Source: Pseudonocardia humida
GTDB lineage: Bacteria > Actinomycetota > Actinomycetes > Mycobacteriales > Pseudonocardiaceae
NCBI RefSeq assembly: GCF_023898865.1
Contig: NZ_JAGSOV010000071.1
Coordinates: 1 to 64,000, forward strand
Length of the DNA: 64,000 nucleotides
Direction: 5' to 3'
Part shown: one piece after another, positions 48,982-58,555 of the stretch
Layout: every line of letters begins with the position of its first letter
Position numbering within the stretch: position 1 is the first letter of the stretch
The notes under the pieces: generated by a model
The model's database searches: none
What the model was told of the DNA's origin: nothing
The model's input: only the letters and a program-made list of their open reading frames with translations
Made by a program: the position numbers and the translations under genes

Positions 48982-51531
48982 CTACTCCTCGAGGGCGGCT
49001 ATCGCGGTCGCCCACTGCTGGAAGGCCCGCAGCTCCTCGGCGCGGTGGCCCTCGGCGGCCGCGAAGGCGCCCGGGTCCGCGGCGGTGTAGCCCACCGCGT
49101 ACACCTCCAGCGAGACCTGCTTCGCCCGCAACGCGCGCAGCACCCGGTCGTGCGCGGCGCGGATCTCCGCGGTGGCGGGCCGGTGGGCCTCGGCGACGAC
49201 GAGGACCTCGCGGAGCGGGGGGAGCACCTCGTACCGGATCCGGTCGGCACGGGCGGGGTCGCGCACCACGGCCCCGTCCCCGACCGCGTCCCGCGCCCGG
49301 TCCTCGACCTGCTCGTAGCGCCCGAGCAGGTCGGGGACCACCACGGTCACGTACTCCTGGACCGGGGAGAGGGTGGGGGGCGCGGTCGCCGCGGCCACGG
49401 TGCCGACGCCGAGCCCCGCGGCCACCGCGGTGCCGACGGCGACCGCCGCGAGCACCCCGCCCCGCGGCCCCGGCGAGCGGCGGCGCAGTCCGCCGACCGC
49501 GGCCGCGACCGGCGCGGTGAGCGCGGTCGCGAAGAACCCCATCACCAGCGCCGCGCACAGCGCGTCGGCGACGATCCCGGCGTCGAGCTCGCTGCCGTGG
49601 CCGAGGAACAGCGCCAGCGAGCAGGTCGTGGTGGTCGTGGCGGCGAGCGGGCCGACCAGTCCCCCGAGGCCGGGCCCGTCGGCCGGGCGCAGCACGCCCA
49701 GCGCCGCAGAGCCGGCCGCGCCCACGGCCGCGGCCAGCACGAAGGAGGTGAAGAACCGGTGCAGCGTCTGGGCGTCGGTGACCGCGGGCGCGACCAGCAG
49801 ATCGGCGACCACGGCGACCGCCCCGCCACCCAGCCCGGCCAGCACCCCGGCGCCGCCGACCACGACGGCCCGCGGCGCCGCCGCCGGCCAGGGCGCCGGC
49901 CCGCCGCGCTCGACGATCCAGGCCGGAGCCCAGCCGTCCCTCCGGGAGACGACGAGCGCGACGACGACGGCACCGACCACGACGAGCACCGCGGCCACCG
50001 GCAACCAGCGGTCGGGCATGGCGAGCAACCAGAGCCCCACCAGCGGCCAGCCTCCCCCGCCGAGCACGAGGTCGAACTGGACGAGGGCCCACACCACCGC
50101 GGCGAACACCGTCCCGCTCACCACCACCGCCGGGACCCACGCCCGCCGGGGCCCGCGCAGCGCCGCGACGGCGTCGGCCCACACCTCCCCCGCGCCCGCG
50201 ACGAGCAGGGTGGCGCCCGCGCCCGCCGCGGCGACCACCGGGAACCACAACGGGTCCTCGACCCCGAACCCGACGGTCGCCGCCGTGCCGAGCGAGGTCG
50301 GGTAGCCGCAGACCAGGCCGGCGGCCACGCCCAGCGCGGCGGGCCACGGCGACGCCGGGCGCCCGGTCGTGCGGGCCACCACCGAGGCCCGCCACAGCGC
50401 CAGCCCGACCGAGGCGCCCAGCAGCGGGCCCACGACCAGGGCCACGCCCAGCTGGGCGAGCGCGTTGGACGCCCGCCCGGCGGCGCCCGACACCACCAGC
50501 GTGACCACGAGCGGCCCGGTCAGCCCGGACAGGAACGCGGCGGTGAACCCGTCCAGGAAACTCACCCGGGCGACGAGTTCCGGGTGCTCCAGGACCGCGC
50601 GCCGCTCGGCCGGGCCCGGGTGCAGTGCCAGCGGGCGGCGGTACCACGGGAGCTCGACCGCGCGGACCAGCGCGACGACCCCGAGCACCGGCTCCGGCCC
50701 GCCCGACAGCCGGGCCGCCCGCAGGTCGGCGTCGTGCTCCCGGGAGCGCAGCAGGGCCGCGACGACCAGCTGCACGGTGCCGGCGAGCAGCAGGGCCCGC
50801 CACAGGTAGTCGAGCACCTGCGGGAGGTCGCCGGAGGCGGCCTCGGCCAGCACGGGCAGCACCAGCGCCGGGGCCAGCACGTACCAGATCGAGCGGGCCA
50901 GCCAGGCGAACGCGACGTCGCGGTGCACGACGTGCGCGAGTTCGTGGCGCACCACGGGGTCGAACAGCCGCGGGTCCCGCCACTTCAGCGCCAGCCCGAT
51001 CGGCAGCACGACCGCGTAGCGACCCGGGGCGCCGAAGCTGAACGCGTCGCGCTGGCGGGCCGGACCGAGCAGCAGGGTCGGGCACCGGGCCAGCCCCGCG
51101 GCCGCGGACAGCTCGGCGAAGCGCTGCCCGGCCGGCCGGAGCCCGGGCACCGGCGGCACCAGCCGGCGCCGCCTGCGGATCAGCACCGGGGCGAGGTGCA
51201 GCACGCCGACCCCACCCAGGCCGACCGCCGCCGCCCCGCCCAGCACGAACGACGCCCGGGTGTGCTCGCTGCCCGCGCGGCAGACGTCGACCCCCGCCGT
51301 GCCGGTCGCCACCGGGCCGTCCGCCGGGACCTGCTGGGACACCGCGCAGGCCTGGTAGGTCTCCCACCACCCGACCCCCGCCACCTCGCTGTGCAACCAG
51401 TCGCCGACGAAGAGGCCTGCGGCCAGCAGGGCGACCAGCAGCACCAGGAACCGGCCGGTCGTCGGCGCGGGGAAGGCGAGCACGTCGGGCCGGACCGGCG
51501 GCGGACGACCCGGGGCGGCGACGGCGTCCAC
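48982..51531 (-). CDS. large membrane M48-family metallopeptidase
   Basis: 849 residues, roughly two to three times the usual length for M48. Zinc motif HELAH at 196-200 with REHDADLRAARL supplying the third ligand Glu/Asp region, preceded by two membrane segments. After the peptidase come about ten more hydrophobic segments (about 330-720) and a soluble, presumably extracytoplasmic helical C-terminus (about 725-849, VVVPDLLGRYEQVEDRARDA to the end). A pair of Cys in the first extracytoplasmic loop (CAVSQQ, VDVC) could form a disulfide. GTG start nine bases after the stop of a small gene, so the two form an operon. Confidence 0.8.
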   Translation of the reverse strand: MDAVAAPGRPPPVRPDVLAFPAPTTGRFLVLLVALLAAGLFVGDWLHSEVAGVGWWETYQACAVSQQVPADGPVATGTAGVDVCRAGSEHTRASFVLGGAAAVGLGGVGVLHLAPVLIRRRRRLVPPVPGLRPAGQRFAELSAAAGLARCPTLLLGPARQRDAFSFGAPGRYAVVLPIGLALKWRDPRLFDPVVRHELAHVVHRDVAFAWLARSIWYVLAPALVLPVLAEAASGDLPQVLDYLWRALLLAGTVQLVVAALLRSREHDADLRAARLSGGPEPVLGVVALVRAVELPWYRRPLALHPGPAERRAVLEHPELVARVSFLDGFTAAFLSGLTGPLVVTLVVSGAAGRASNALAQLGVALVVGPLLGASVGLALWRASVVARTTGRPASPWPAALGVAAGLVCGYPTSLGTAATVGFGVEDPLWFPVVAAAGAGATLLVAGAGEVWADAVAALRGPRRAWVPAVVVSGTVFAAVVWALVQFDLVLGGGGWPLVGLWLLAMPDRWLPVAAVLVVVGAVVVALVVSRRDGWAPAWIVERGGPAPWPAAAPRAVVVGGAGVLAGLGGGAVAVVADLLVAPAVTDAQTLHRFFTSFVLAAAVGAAGSAALGVLRPADGPGLGGLVGPLAATTTTTCSLALFLGHGSELDAGIVADALCAALVMGFFATALTAPVAAAVGGLRRRSPGPRGGVLAAVAVGTAVAAGLGVGTVAAATAPPTLSPVQEYVTVVVPDLLGRYEQVEDRARDAVGDGAVVRDPARADRIRYEVLPPLREVLVVAEAHRPATAEIRAAHDRVLRALRAKQVSLEVYAVGYTAADPGAFAAAEGHRAEELRAFQQWATAIAALEE

Positions 51532-51540
51532 GGCCGGGCC

Positions 51541-52005
51541 TCAGCCCACCCGGATCGCGCCGACGATCGCGTCGGCCACCAGCGCCGCCTGCTGGTCGGG
51601 CAGACCGACCGCGCGGGCCTGCCGCACCGCGATCCGGTGGACCGTGCGGGCCTGCTCGTCGGTCAACGGCGGCACCGGTGGCCCGGGCGCCGGGCCGCGC
51701 CGGAACAGCCCCCGCACCCAGGAGGTGATCCGCGCCTCGGACTCCTCGCGGGCGGCGGTCGACACGGTGGCGACCAGCCAGGTCACCACCGGGCCCGCCA
51801 CGGCCAGTGCGTACGGGGTGAGCATGGCCAGGTCGAGGCCGAACCCGACGGCCTCCTCGCGCCGCGCCGGGCTCAGCACGGCCTGCGGGTCGGCGAAGTA
51901 CTCCTGCGCGACCGGGTCGAACACGGCCAGCTCGTCGGGCGCCAACCGGCCCACGACCTGCCGGGCCAGCTCACCGGACAACGCGTCCGCCACGCGGCTG
52001 TCCAT
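51541..52005 (-). CDS. small membrane protein encoded with the M48 peptidase
   Basis: 154 residues, family not recognised. Contains one or two hydrophobic segments (LDLAMLTPYALAVAGPVVTW, about 74-97), a basic stretch (RGLFRRGP) and a helical tail rich in Ala (EQARTVHRIAVRQARAVGLP). ATG with strong AGGAGG. It directly precedes the peptidase gene (nine bases), suggesting a partner, substrate or adaptor of the peptidase. Function unknown. Confidence 0.7.
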   Translation of the reverse strand: MDSRVADALSGELARQVVGRLAPDELAVFDPVAQEYFADPQAVLSPARREEAVGFGLDLAMLTPYALAVAGPVVTWLVATVSTAAREESEARITSWVRGLFRRGPAPGPPVPPLTDEQARTVHRIAVRQARAVGLPDQQAALVADAIVGAIRVG

Positions 52006-52219
52006 CCACGACCTCCTGCCGGGTGCGACGTGCGGGTCGGCGCACCGGCCGACCGCACGGGCCGGCCACGGGAGGAGCCCCGGTGGGAAGGCGGTGATAC
52101 GCCGCCCGGGCACCGGCCCCGATCCGACGCCGCGGTCGTCGAGCAGGCCGACGTGGATGGCCGGCGCGTGAGCTGTCGCCGTCGGGTCGATCCGGTGTGC
52201 CGCGGCTGCCGGCTCCGGG

Positions 52220-52972
52220 TCAGTTCCCGCCCGGCCCGTCGGTGGAGCCCTTCGGGTTCCCGGCGTCGCGCCACGACGCGGGCGGGGACCCGAACGCGAT
52301 CTCCGCCGACCGGATGACCGCGCGCGCGGTCACCAGGTTGCCGACGGCCCCGATGACGACCCCGATGCCCAGCGGCAGCGCCCGACCCAGCGCCAGCACT
52401 CCCTGCCGGATGATGTAACGCTTGACGAACCAGCGGGTCAGGCCGTTGTTGAGCAGCCCCAGCCGAGCCAGCGGCAGGTTGTCGGTGACCTCCCGGGCCC
52501 AGTCGTGGGACCGGCCGGTGACCTTGCGCAGCACGGCCTGCCCGCCCGCGCCCACCACGACCCCGAGGACGAGGGCTCGGCGCCGTTCCGGCTCGTCCGT
52601 CGGCAACGCGTGCACCTCGGCCACCGCGAGGGTGTAGATGACGGCGGCGTCCAGCGCGGCGAAGGCCTCCGCGCCGGCTGTCGCCAGCGAAGCCACCGTG
52701 CCCAGCGCCGGGATGATCGCGACCGCACCGCCCGCGGCGCCCGTCCCGGCGACCGCGATCCGGTACTGGCGCCCCAACCGGTCGACGACCTCGGCCGGGC
52801 TCATCTCCGGGTTCTTGCGGCGCACCGCCGCGACGTGGGCCGAGACCAGCGGGTGCTGCAGCCGCAGCGCACGCTCGACGCCCGACCGCAGCACCCAGCC
52901 GCCCACCCCGCCCGGCGCCGCGGCGTCCTCGGCAGCGGTGTCGGTCCCCGTCGATCGCGCGTGTGTGATCAC
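52220..52972 (-). CDS. hypothetical membrane-associated protein (EcsC-like)
   Basis: 250 residues. Hydrophobic helical stretches at about 85-120 (GAAGGAVAIIPALGTVASLA, AFAALDAAVIYTLAVAEVHA) and near 200-225 (ALPLGIGVVIGAVGNLVTAR). The pattern with RYIIRQGVLALGRALPLGIG resembles EcsC-family proteins, but this is weak. GTG at 52972 with TAGGA upstream. 214 bases of non-coding DNA separate it from the M48 partner gene. Function unknown. Confidence 0.6.
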   Translation of the reverse strand: MITHARSTGTDTAAEDAAAPGGVGGWVLRSGVERALRLQHPLVSAHVAAVRRKNPEMSPAEVVDRLGRQYRIAVAGTGAAGGAVAIIPALGTVASLATAGAEAFAALDAAVIYTLAVAEVHALPTDEPERRRALVLGVVVGAGGQAVLRKVTGRSHDWAREVTDNLPLARLGLLNNGLTRWFVKRYIIRQGVLALGRALPLGIGVVIGAVGNLVTARAVIRSAEIAFGSPPASWRDAGNPKGSTDGPGGN

Positions 52973-53057
52973 GTCCGGATTCCTACCCTGACGGCCGGCC
53001 CGACGCAGCCCGGGCGCGACCGAATCCTCACCCGGGGCCCGCGTCACGAGGTCGTGC

Positions 53058-53501
53058 TCAGCCCTCGTCCGGCCCTCCCACCGGGACGGCGTTGCTGATC
53101 AGGGTGACGGCGGTGCCGTCCCCGTCGTGGCGGATGACCACCCGGTCCATGCAGGCCCGCATCGTCCGCAGGCCGAGGCCACGGCCCTCGGGGGCGGGAC
53201 GCCACGTCCCCCGGTCGCGCACCATGATCGCCAGGCGCCGCCGCTCCGGCTCGAGCACCAGCCGCCCGGTCACCTCCACGTCGCCGGGCGCACCGACCGG
53301 GTAGGCGTGGCGAACGACGTTCGTGCACGCCTCGCTGATCGCCAGGAGCGCGTCGACGCGGTCCTCGTCCGGCCACTCCAGCCCCTGCAGCCAGCGGTCG
53401 AGCCCGTGCCGGAACAACGCCACCTGCACGGGTTCAGCAGGGAACTGGATGCTGTAGGAATCCGTCCGCACCACCACGGGCACAGGATGGCCGTCCCGCA
53501 C
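53058..53501 (-). CDS. RsbW-like HATPase (anti-sigma/kinase-type) protein
   Basis: 147 residues, GHKL ATP-binding fold: N-box LLAISEACTNVVRHAYP, G1 box MVRDRGTW and G2 box GRGLGLRTMRACMD. This size and architecture match stand-alone serine kinases/anti-sigma factors of the RsbW/SpoIIAB type that are abundant in actinomycetes. No anti-anti-sigma factor or sigma factor gene is adjacent, so the partner is unknown. Confidence 0.88.
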   Translation of the reverse strand: MRDGHPVPVVVRTDSYSIQFPAEPVQVALFRHGLDRWLQGLEWPDEDRVDALLAISEACTNVVRHAYPVGAPGDVEVTGRLVLEPERRRLAIMVRDRGTWRPAPEGRGLGLRTMRACMDRVVIRHDGDGTAVTLISNAVPVGGPDEG

Positions 53502-53617
53502 CGGTACCGCGAACGCAGAGCCCGTCCGCTGCCCCTCGCCGCCGAGCCCCCACCCGTATCGGCCAGGTCACGGTGCGCTGACGAGTGCCCGGCCCTACTG
53601 GTGGGTAACCCATTGCC

Positions 53618-54601
53618 GTGCCCGCCCGCCCCACCGCCACGCCCATCTCCCGCCCGCGCCCGACCGTCCCGGTCGTCCAGCGGGAGATCCGCCTGCACGG
53701 CCAACCCACCACCTACCTCGAAGCGGGCGCCGGCAGCGGCGGCCCGGTCGTCGTCCTGCTGCACGGTCTGGCCAGCAGCTCGCGGACCTGGGCCGACGTC
53801 ATGCCGCTGCTCGGGCGCACCGCCCACGTCATCGCACCGGACCTGCTCGGGCACGGCCGGTCCGCGAAGCCCCGCAGCGGCGACTACTCCCTCGGCGCCT
53901 ACGCTGCGGGCCTGCGTGACCTGCTCGTCGCGCTCGGGCTCGACCGCGCCACGATCGTCGGCCACTCCTTCGGCGGCGGCGTCGCCATGCAGTTCGGCTA
54001 CCAGTTCCCCGAGCACACCGAACGCATCGCCCTCGTGGCCAGCGGCGGCCTCGGGCAGGACGTCACCCCGCTGCTGCGGGCCGCGACCCTGCCCGGGGCA
54101 ACGACGGCGCTGCGGGTCCTCACCGCGCTCAGCCCCGCGTGGCTGGCCCGCCTCACCCACCGCGTCGCTCGCGCGCTCCCACCGCTGGCCGGCCCGGACC
54201 TGGAGGGCGTGATCAGCGCGTTCACCTCCTTCGCCGACGGCGGTGCCCGCGGGGCGTTCCTGCAGACCACCCGCGGCGCGCTGGACCTGTCCGGCCAGCG
54301 CCTCGCCGGGACCGAACGGCTCTACCTGCTCGCCGACGTCCCCGTCCTGCTCGTCGGCGGGGGCCGCGACCCGGTCATCCCGGTCGCGCACACGGTCGAC
54401 GCGCACGACCTGCTGCCCGCCAGCCGGCTGGAGGTCTTCGACGGCGCCGGGCACTTCCCCCACGTCGACGAGCCCGCCCGGTTCGCCCGCGTGTTCACCG
54501 AGTTCGTGTCCACCACCCCACCCCACCGCGCCGACATCGAGTCGCTCCGCCGACGACTGCGCGGGCTCGACCAGGTGCCCCCGGCGAAGCGCAGCGCCTA
54601 G
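53618..54601 (+). CDS. alpha/beta-hydrolase
   Basis: 327 residues. VVVLLHGLASSSRTWADVMP, DLLGHGRSAKP, nucleophile in IVGHSFGGGVAMQFG, Asp in GGGRDPVIP and His in FDGAGHFPHVDEP. Similar to epoxide-hydrolase/dienelactone-type hydrolases; no substrate can be assigned. GTG start, five bases downstream of an 11-bp palindrome TGGGTAACCCA (53602-53612) that may be an operator. Convergent with the FAD monooxygenase gene. Confidence 0.87.
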   Translation: MPARPTATPISRPRPTVPVVQREIRLHGQPTTYLEAGAGSGGPVVVLLHGLASSSRTWADVMPLLGRTAHVIAPDLLGHGRSAKPRSGDYSLGAYAAGLRDLLVALGLDRATIVGHSFGGGVAMQFGYQFPEHTERIALVASGGLGQDVTPLLRAATLPGATTALRVLTALSPAWLARLTHRVARALPPLAGPDLEGVISAFTSFADGGARGAFLQTTRGALDLSGQRLAGTERLYLLADVPVLLVGGGRDPVIPVAHTVDAHDLLPASRLEVFDGAGHFPHVDEPARFARVFTEFVSTTPPHRADIESLRRRLRGLDQVPPAKRSA

Positions 54602-54631
54602 CGTCCCGGTCACGCACGCGATCGCGCGCTC

Positions 54632-56146
54632 CTACCCGTCCAGCGCTCGGCCCCCGCTGCCGACGTCGGCCGGGCGCCCGGCGTCGACGCCCGCGCCGGG
54701 ACCGCACCACCGCGCGACCGCCGCCACGGCCTCCGCGCCCAGGTTCGGCCGGTCGTCACCGGCCCAGGCGACGTAGCCGTCGGGACGGACCAGGACCACC
54801 GCGGGCCACCCCTCCGGCGGCTCGGTGCAGCGCGCGGCGAGCACCCGGGGCGAGGTCCCGACGGCGTCGGCGGCCGCGCCGCCGTCGGTCGAGTCCAGCA
54901 GCAGGAACCGGCCGCCGCGCAGCAGCTCGTAGAGCCTGCCGCCGGCGCACCGGACGTCAGGCACCCGCCGCCCGGTCCAGGGGTGGGTGCGGCGCCCCCC
55001 GGCGCGGTAGGCGATGCCGATGCCGGTCAGCCGCCCGACCATGCGCCGGCGGGCAGGGCCGAAGCGCAGCAGCGACCTGATGGCGCGCGCCTGCAGCGCC
55101 CGGCGGATCGCGGAACGACCCAGCACGAGGCGGTTGAAGCCGTCGGTCAGGGTGAGGACCTGGGCGCCGACGCGGTGCCGCTCGTCCTGGTAGCTGTCGA
55201 GCAGCCAGGAAGGAGCCCGGCCCCCGACGGCGGCGGCGAGCTTCCACCCGAGGTTCATCGCGTCCTGGATGCCGGTGTTCATGCCCTGCCCGCCCAGCGG
55301 CGAGTGCACGTGGGCGGCGTCGCCGGCGAGGAACACCCGACCGACCCGGTACTCGCGGGCCTGCCGGCGCTCGCTGCGGAACCGCGAGCTCCACCGCTGC
55401 TCGCCCATCCCGAAGTCGGTGCCGGCGATGCGGCCGAAGGCGGCGCGCACCTCCTCCACCGGCAGCGGCACGTCCAGCGGGACCTACTCGCGCAGCCGGT
55501 CCCAGGCGATCGCGCGGAACCAGCCGTCGCCGAACGGCACGACGATCACCGCGCCGGCGTCGCTGTTGGCCGCGAACATGGCGTCCTCGGGCGGGTCGGC
55601 GAGCCGGACGTCGGCGAGCATGATGTGCGTCTCGTACCGCCCGCCGACGAAGTCCACCCCGAGCAGGTCGCGGACCGTGCTGTGGGCGCCGTCGGTTCCC
55701 ACCACGTAGTTCGCCGATCCGCCGCGGCCGTCGGTGAGGTCGACCTGCACCCGGGCCTCGTCCTGGCGCAGCCCGGCGACCTCGGCCCCCCGGACGATCT
55801 CGACGCCGAGCTCGCGGGCGCGCCGTTCCAGCAGGTGCTCGGTCGCGCTCTGCGGCGCGATGAGGATCATCGGGTAGCGGGTGTCGAGCCCCCGCAGGTC
55901 GATCACCGCGCCCGGGGCGGGCCGCACCTCGCGCACCGGCACGCCGCGCGGCACCAGTTCGTCGGCCAGGCCGCGCGCGTCGAGGAGTTCCAGGGTGCGG
56001 GCGTGCACCGCGAACGCCCGGGTGACGTTCGGCTGCTCGACGCGCCGCTCCAGCACCCGGCAGCGCACGCCGCGCAGCGCCAGTTCGCAGGCGAGCATGA
56101 GGCCGGTCGGGCCGGCGCCGACCACGATGACATCGGTGGGTTTCAC
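54632..56146 (-). pseudogene. FAD-dependent aromatic monooxygenase with in-frame amber codon
   Basis: 505 codons. FAD motifs are intact: VVGAGPTGLMLACELALRG (residues 8-26), YVVGTDGAHSTVRDLLG, and GRVFLAGDAAHVHSPLGGQG with GMNTGIQDAMNLGWKLA. Codon 221 is TAG (55484-55486), in the run RLRE-stop-VPLDVPLPVEE; both sides are in the same frame and GAG (Glu) would need one base change. So it is a nonsense-mutated gene, a readthrough gene, or a sequencing error. The family (PheA/TfdB, polyketide hydroxylase) hydroxylates aromatics with NADPH and O2. GTG at 56146 has AAGGAGCG; a 50-bp element lies 50 bases upstream. Confidence 0.85.
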
Positions 56147-56196
56147 GGGGCGCTCCTTCGGGGTGCACGGGTGGGACCACCGAGGACCGTCCCGGC

Positions 56197-56246
56197 GACC
56201 CGGGTGGGCGCGCACCACCCGATGCCCGCTCCACCCGGGTGGAGCG
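56197..56246 (-). promoter_or_regulatory. 50-bp palindrome-rich element, copy A (monooxygenase promoter)
   Basis: Contains GACCCGGGTGG and, 35 bases on, GCTCCACCCGGGTGGAGC (56228-56245, a perfect 18-bp palindrome), with GCGCACCACCC between. 42 of 50 bases match the reverse complement of copy B at 58916-58965. Relative to the gene it precedes (monooxygenase, start at 56146, gap 50 bases), the orientation is the same as copy B relative to the peptidase gene. Likely binding site of the LuxR-type regulator encoded between them. Confidence 0.65.
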
Positions 56247-56250
56247 AGGC

Positions 56251-58521
56251 TCAGAGCAGGCCGAGGGCCCTGGCCTGCCGGACGGCGTCCTGCCGGGTGG
56301 CCACGCCGAGCTTGCGGTAGAGGACCTTCGCGTAGCCCTTGACCGTGTTGATGGACAGGTAGAGCGAGGCGCCGATCTCGCGCATCGTCGCGGTGCCGGT
56401 CAGCGCCCGGAGCACGGCCCGTTCCCGGTCGGTCAGCTCCTCGACCAGGACGACGGGCGACCCGCCGGCCGGGGCCACCGGGGCCCGGCCCGCCCGCCGC
56501 TCGACGGTGCGCAACGCCCGCGCGACGACCGGCAGCACGGCGCCGTCGTCGACCGCCTCGCGCGCCTCCCGCAGCGCGGCCCGGGCCGCGGGCCGGTCGC
56601 CGTCGTCCAGCTCCACTTCCGCCAGCGCGGCCAGTGCGGTGACCAGGGTGGGAACCAGGCTGAACGTGCGGGCCAGCTCCACCGCGGGGCGCAGCAGGGC
56701 CCGCGCGGCGGCGTGGTCCCCGTCGGCGTGGGCGAGCCTGCCCTCGACGGTCCGCAGGCGGGCGAGCCCCGACACCGCCCCGCCCCACCGCTGCGACGCC
56801 GCGGCGATCACCGGGCCGACCTCGGCGAACAGCCGCCGCAGCGGGGCCACCTGACCGGTCTCGGACAACGCGCTGGACAGGATGCTGGCGGCCTGCAGCC
56901 CGAGCAGGGGCGGCAGCGCCTGGGCCCGGGCACTGCCCCACGCGTCCTCGGCGACCGGGACCGCCTCGGCGCACCGGTCGGCGAAGACCAGCATCGCGGC
57001 CAGGACGGTGCGCGCCACCACGTACCCGATGCGGTCCGGGTCGGGCTCCAGCTCGACCGCCGTCGCGGCGCGGGTGAGCGCGGCGGCGAGGTCGCCCTGG
57101 ACGACGCCCAGCTCGTAGGCCCGCACGGCCGTCGCCGCGCCCCGCAGCGTGCACCAGCCCTCCAGCGCGGGGCTGTGCTCGTCGATCCGCGGCTCGGCGA
57201 GGTCGAGCCACGGGCCCATCGCGGTGAACCGGCCGCTGAGCCCGGCCGACCAGGCCAGCGACACCGCCAGCCGCGGGTCCGCGCGCACGGTGGCCGGGGG
57301 CAGCAGCGCCCCGAGGTGCAGGTGCACGGCCAGCGCGCCGCGCTCCAGGAAATGCGGCACCGTCGAGCGCAGCACCCGTCCCGCCCCCTCCTGGTCGCCG
57401 GCCCGGATCCGCAGCTCGACGGCCTCGGCGACGTACTCGCGGGCCAGGAACCAGTCGGCGGCGCGGGACAGGACCCTGGCGGCCTCCCCGGGGTGGTCGG
57501 TGTCCAGGACGTGGTGCAGCGCGTCGCGGAACAGCGCGTGGCAGCGGTACCACTGCCGCTGCGGGTCGACCGGGGTGACGAACAGGTCGGCCCGGTCGAA
57601 CCGGTCCAGCACGGCGGCCGACCCGGTGCGCCCGAGCACCTCGTCGCACAGCGGACCGCAGAGCCGCTCCAGCGGCGCCGTCCGCACCAGCAGGTCGCGC
57701 TGGTCGGCGGGCAGCCGGTCGATGACCTCGGCGCGGAGGTAGTCCAGGACGTGGCGGTCCGGCCCGGCGTCCGGACCCGCGCCGTCGGCACCCGTGGTGT
57801 TGCGGATCCGCAGCGCCGCGAGCTGCAGGCCCGCGGCCCAGCCCTCGGTGCGCTCGCGCAGCACCCCAGCGGTCCGCTCGTCGACCGCGCGGTCGGTGAC
57901 CGCGCTCAGCAGCGCGGCGCTCTCCTGCACGGTGAAGCCCAGGTCCGCGGCCCGCAGCTCGGTCAGCTGGTCGCGGGCGCGCAGCCGGGCCAGCGGCAGC
58001 GGCGGGTCCCAGCGCCCGGCGATCACGACCCGCAGCGCGTCGGGGAGGTAGCCGAGCAGGAACTCCATGCTCTCGTGGATGCCGGGGTGGGTGAGCAGGT
58101 GGTAGTCGTCGAGCACCAGGACGTGCCGGGTGCGCAGCGCGCTGAGCTCGTTGAGCAGGGTCGGCAGCGCGAGGTCGACCGGGTCCAGCCCGGGGCTGAG
58201 CAGGCCGCCCAGCGGGGCGTCGGTCAGCCCGCCGACCTCGCGGCGCAGGGTGGCCAGCACGTAGGTCCAGAAGCGGACCGGCTCGTCGTCGGCCTCGTCG
58301 AGGGAGACCCAGACGACCCCGCGGTCCTCGGCCGGGTCGTGGGCCCACTGCGACAACAACGTGGTCTTGCCCCACCCGGCCGGGGCGACGACGACGGCCA
58401 GCCGGGTGCCCGCTCCGTCGAGCAGCGGGGCGTGCAGCCGGGCCCGCTGCACGGCACCCGGGCGCACCGGGGGGACCACCTGCTTCGCGGTGATCAGCGG
58501 GGACTCGCGGCGCTCGGACAT
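56251..58521 (-). CDS. MalT-type LuxR-family regulator (STAND ATPase)
   Basis: 756 residues. Walker A VVAPAGWGKTTLL (44-56), Walker B HVLVLDDYHLL (133-143), a long helical TPR-like region and a C-terminal LuxR HTH (LTDRERAVLRALTGTATMRE, IGASLYLSINTVKGYAKVLY, RKLGVATRQDAVRQARALGL). These STAND proteins oligomerise with ATP upon inducer binding and activate transcription. It is flanked by two copies of a 50-bp element upstream of the FAD monooxygenase and CPBP peptidase genes, its probable targets. Inducer unknown. Confidence 0.93.
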   Translation of the reverse strand: MSERRESPLITAKQVVPPVRPGAVQRARLHAPLLDGAGTRLAVVVAPAGWGKTTLLSQWAHDPAEDRGVVWVSLDEADDEPVRFWTYVLATLRREVGGLTDAPLGGLLSPGLDPVDLALPTLLNELSALRTRHVLVLDDYHLLTHPGIHESMEFLLGYLPDALRVVIAGRWDPPLPLARLRARDQLTELRAADLGFTVQESAALLSAVTDRAVDERTAGVLRERTEGWAAGLQLAALRIRNTTGADGAGPDAGPDRHVLDYLRAEVIDRLPADQRDLLVRTAPLERLCGPLCDEVLGRTGSAAVLDRFDRADLFVTPVDPQRQWYRCHALFRDALHHVLDTDHPGEAARVLSRAADWFLAREYVAEAVELRIRAGDQEGAGRVLRSTVPHFLERGALAVHLHLGALLPPATVRADPRLAVSLAWSAGLSGRFTAMGPWLDLAEPRIDEHSPALEGWCTLRGAATAVRAYELGVVQGDLAAALTRAATAVELEPDPDRIGYVVARTVLAAMLVFADRCAEAVPVAEDAWGSARAQALPPLLGLQAASILSSALSETGQVAPLRRLFAEVGPVIAAASQRWGGAVSGLARLRTVEGRLAHADGDHAAARALLRPAVELARTFSLVPTLVTALAALAEVELDDGDRPAARAALREAREAVDDGAVLPVVARALRTVERRAGRAPVAPAGGSPVVLVEELTDRERAVLRALTGTATMREIGASLYLSINTVKGYAKVLYRKLGVATRQDAVRQARALGLL

Positions 58522-58555
58522 GCGGCTCCCGGCGGGCTCGGCCGGCCCGAGTCTG

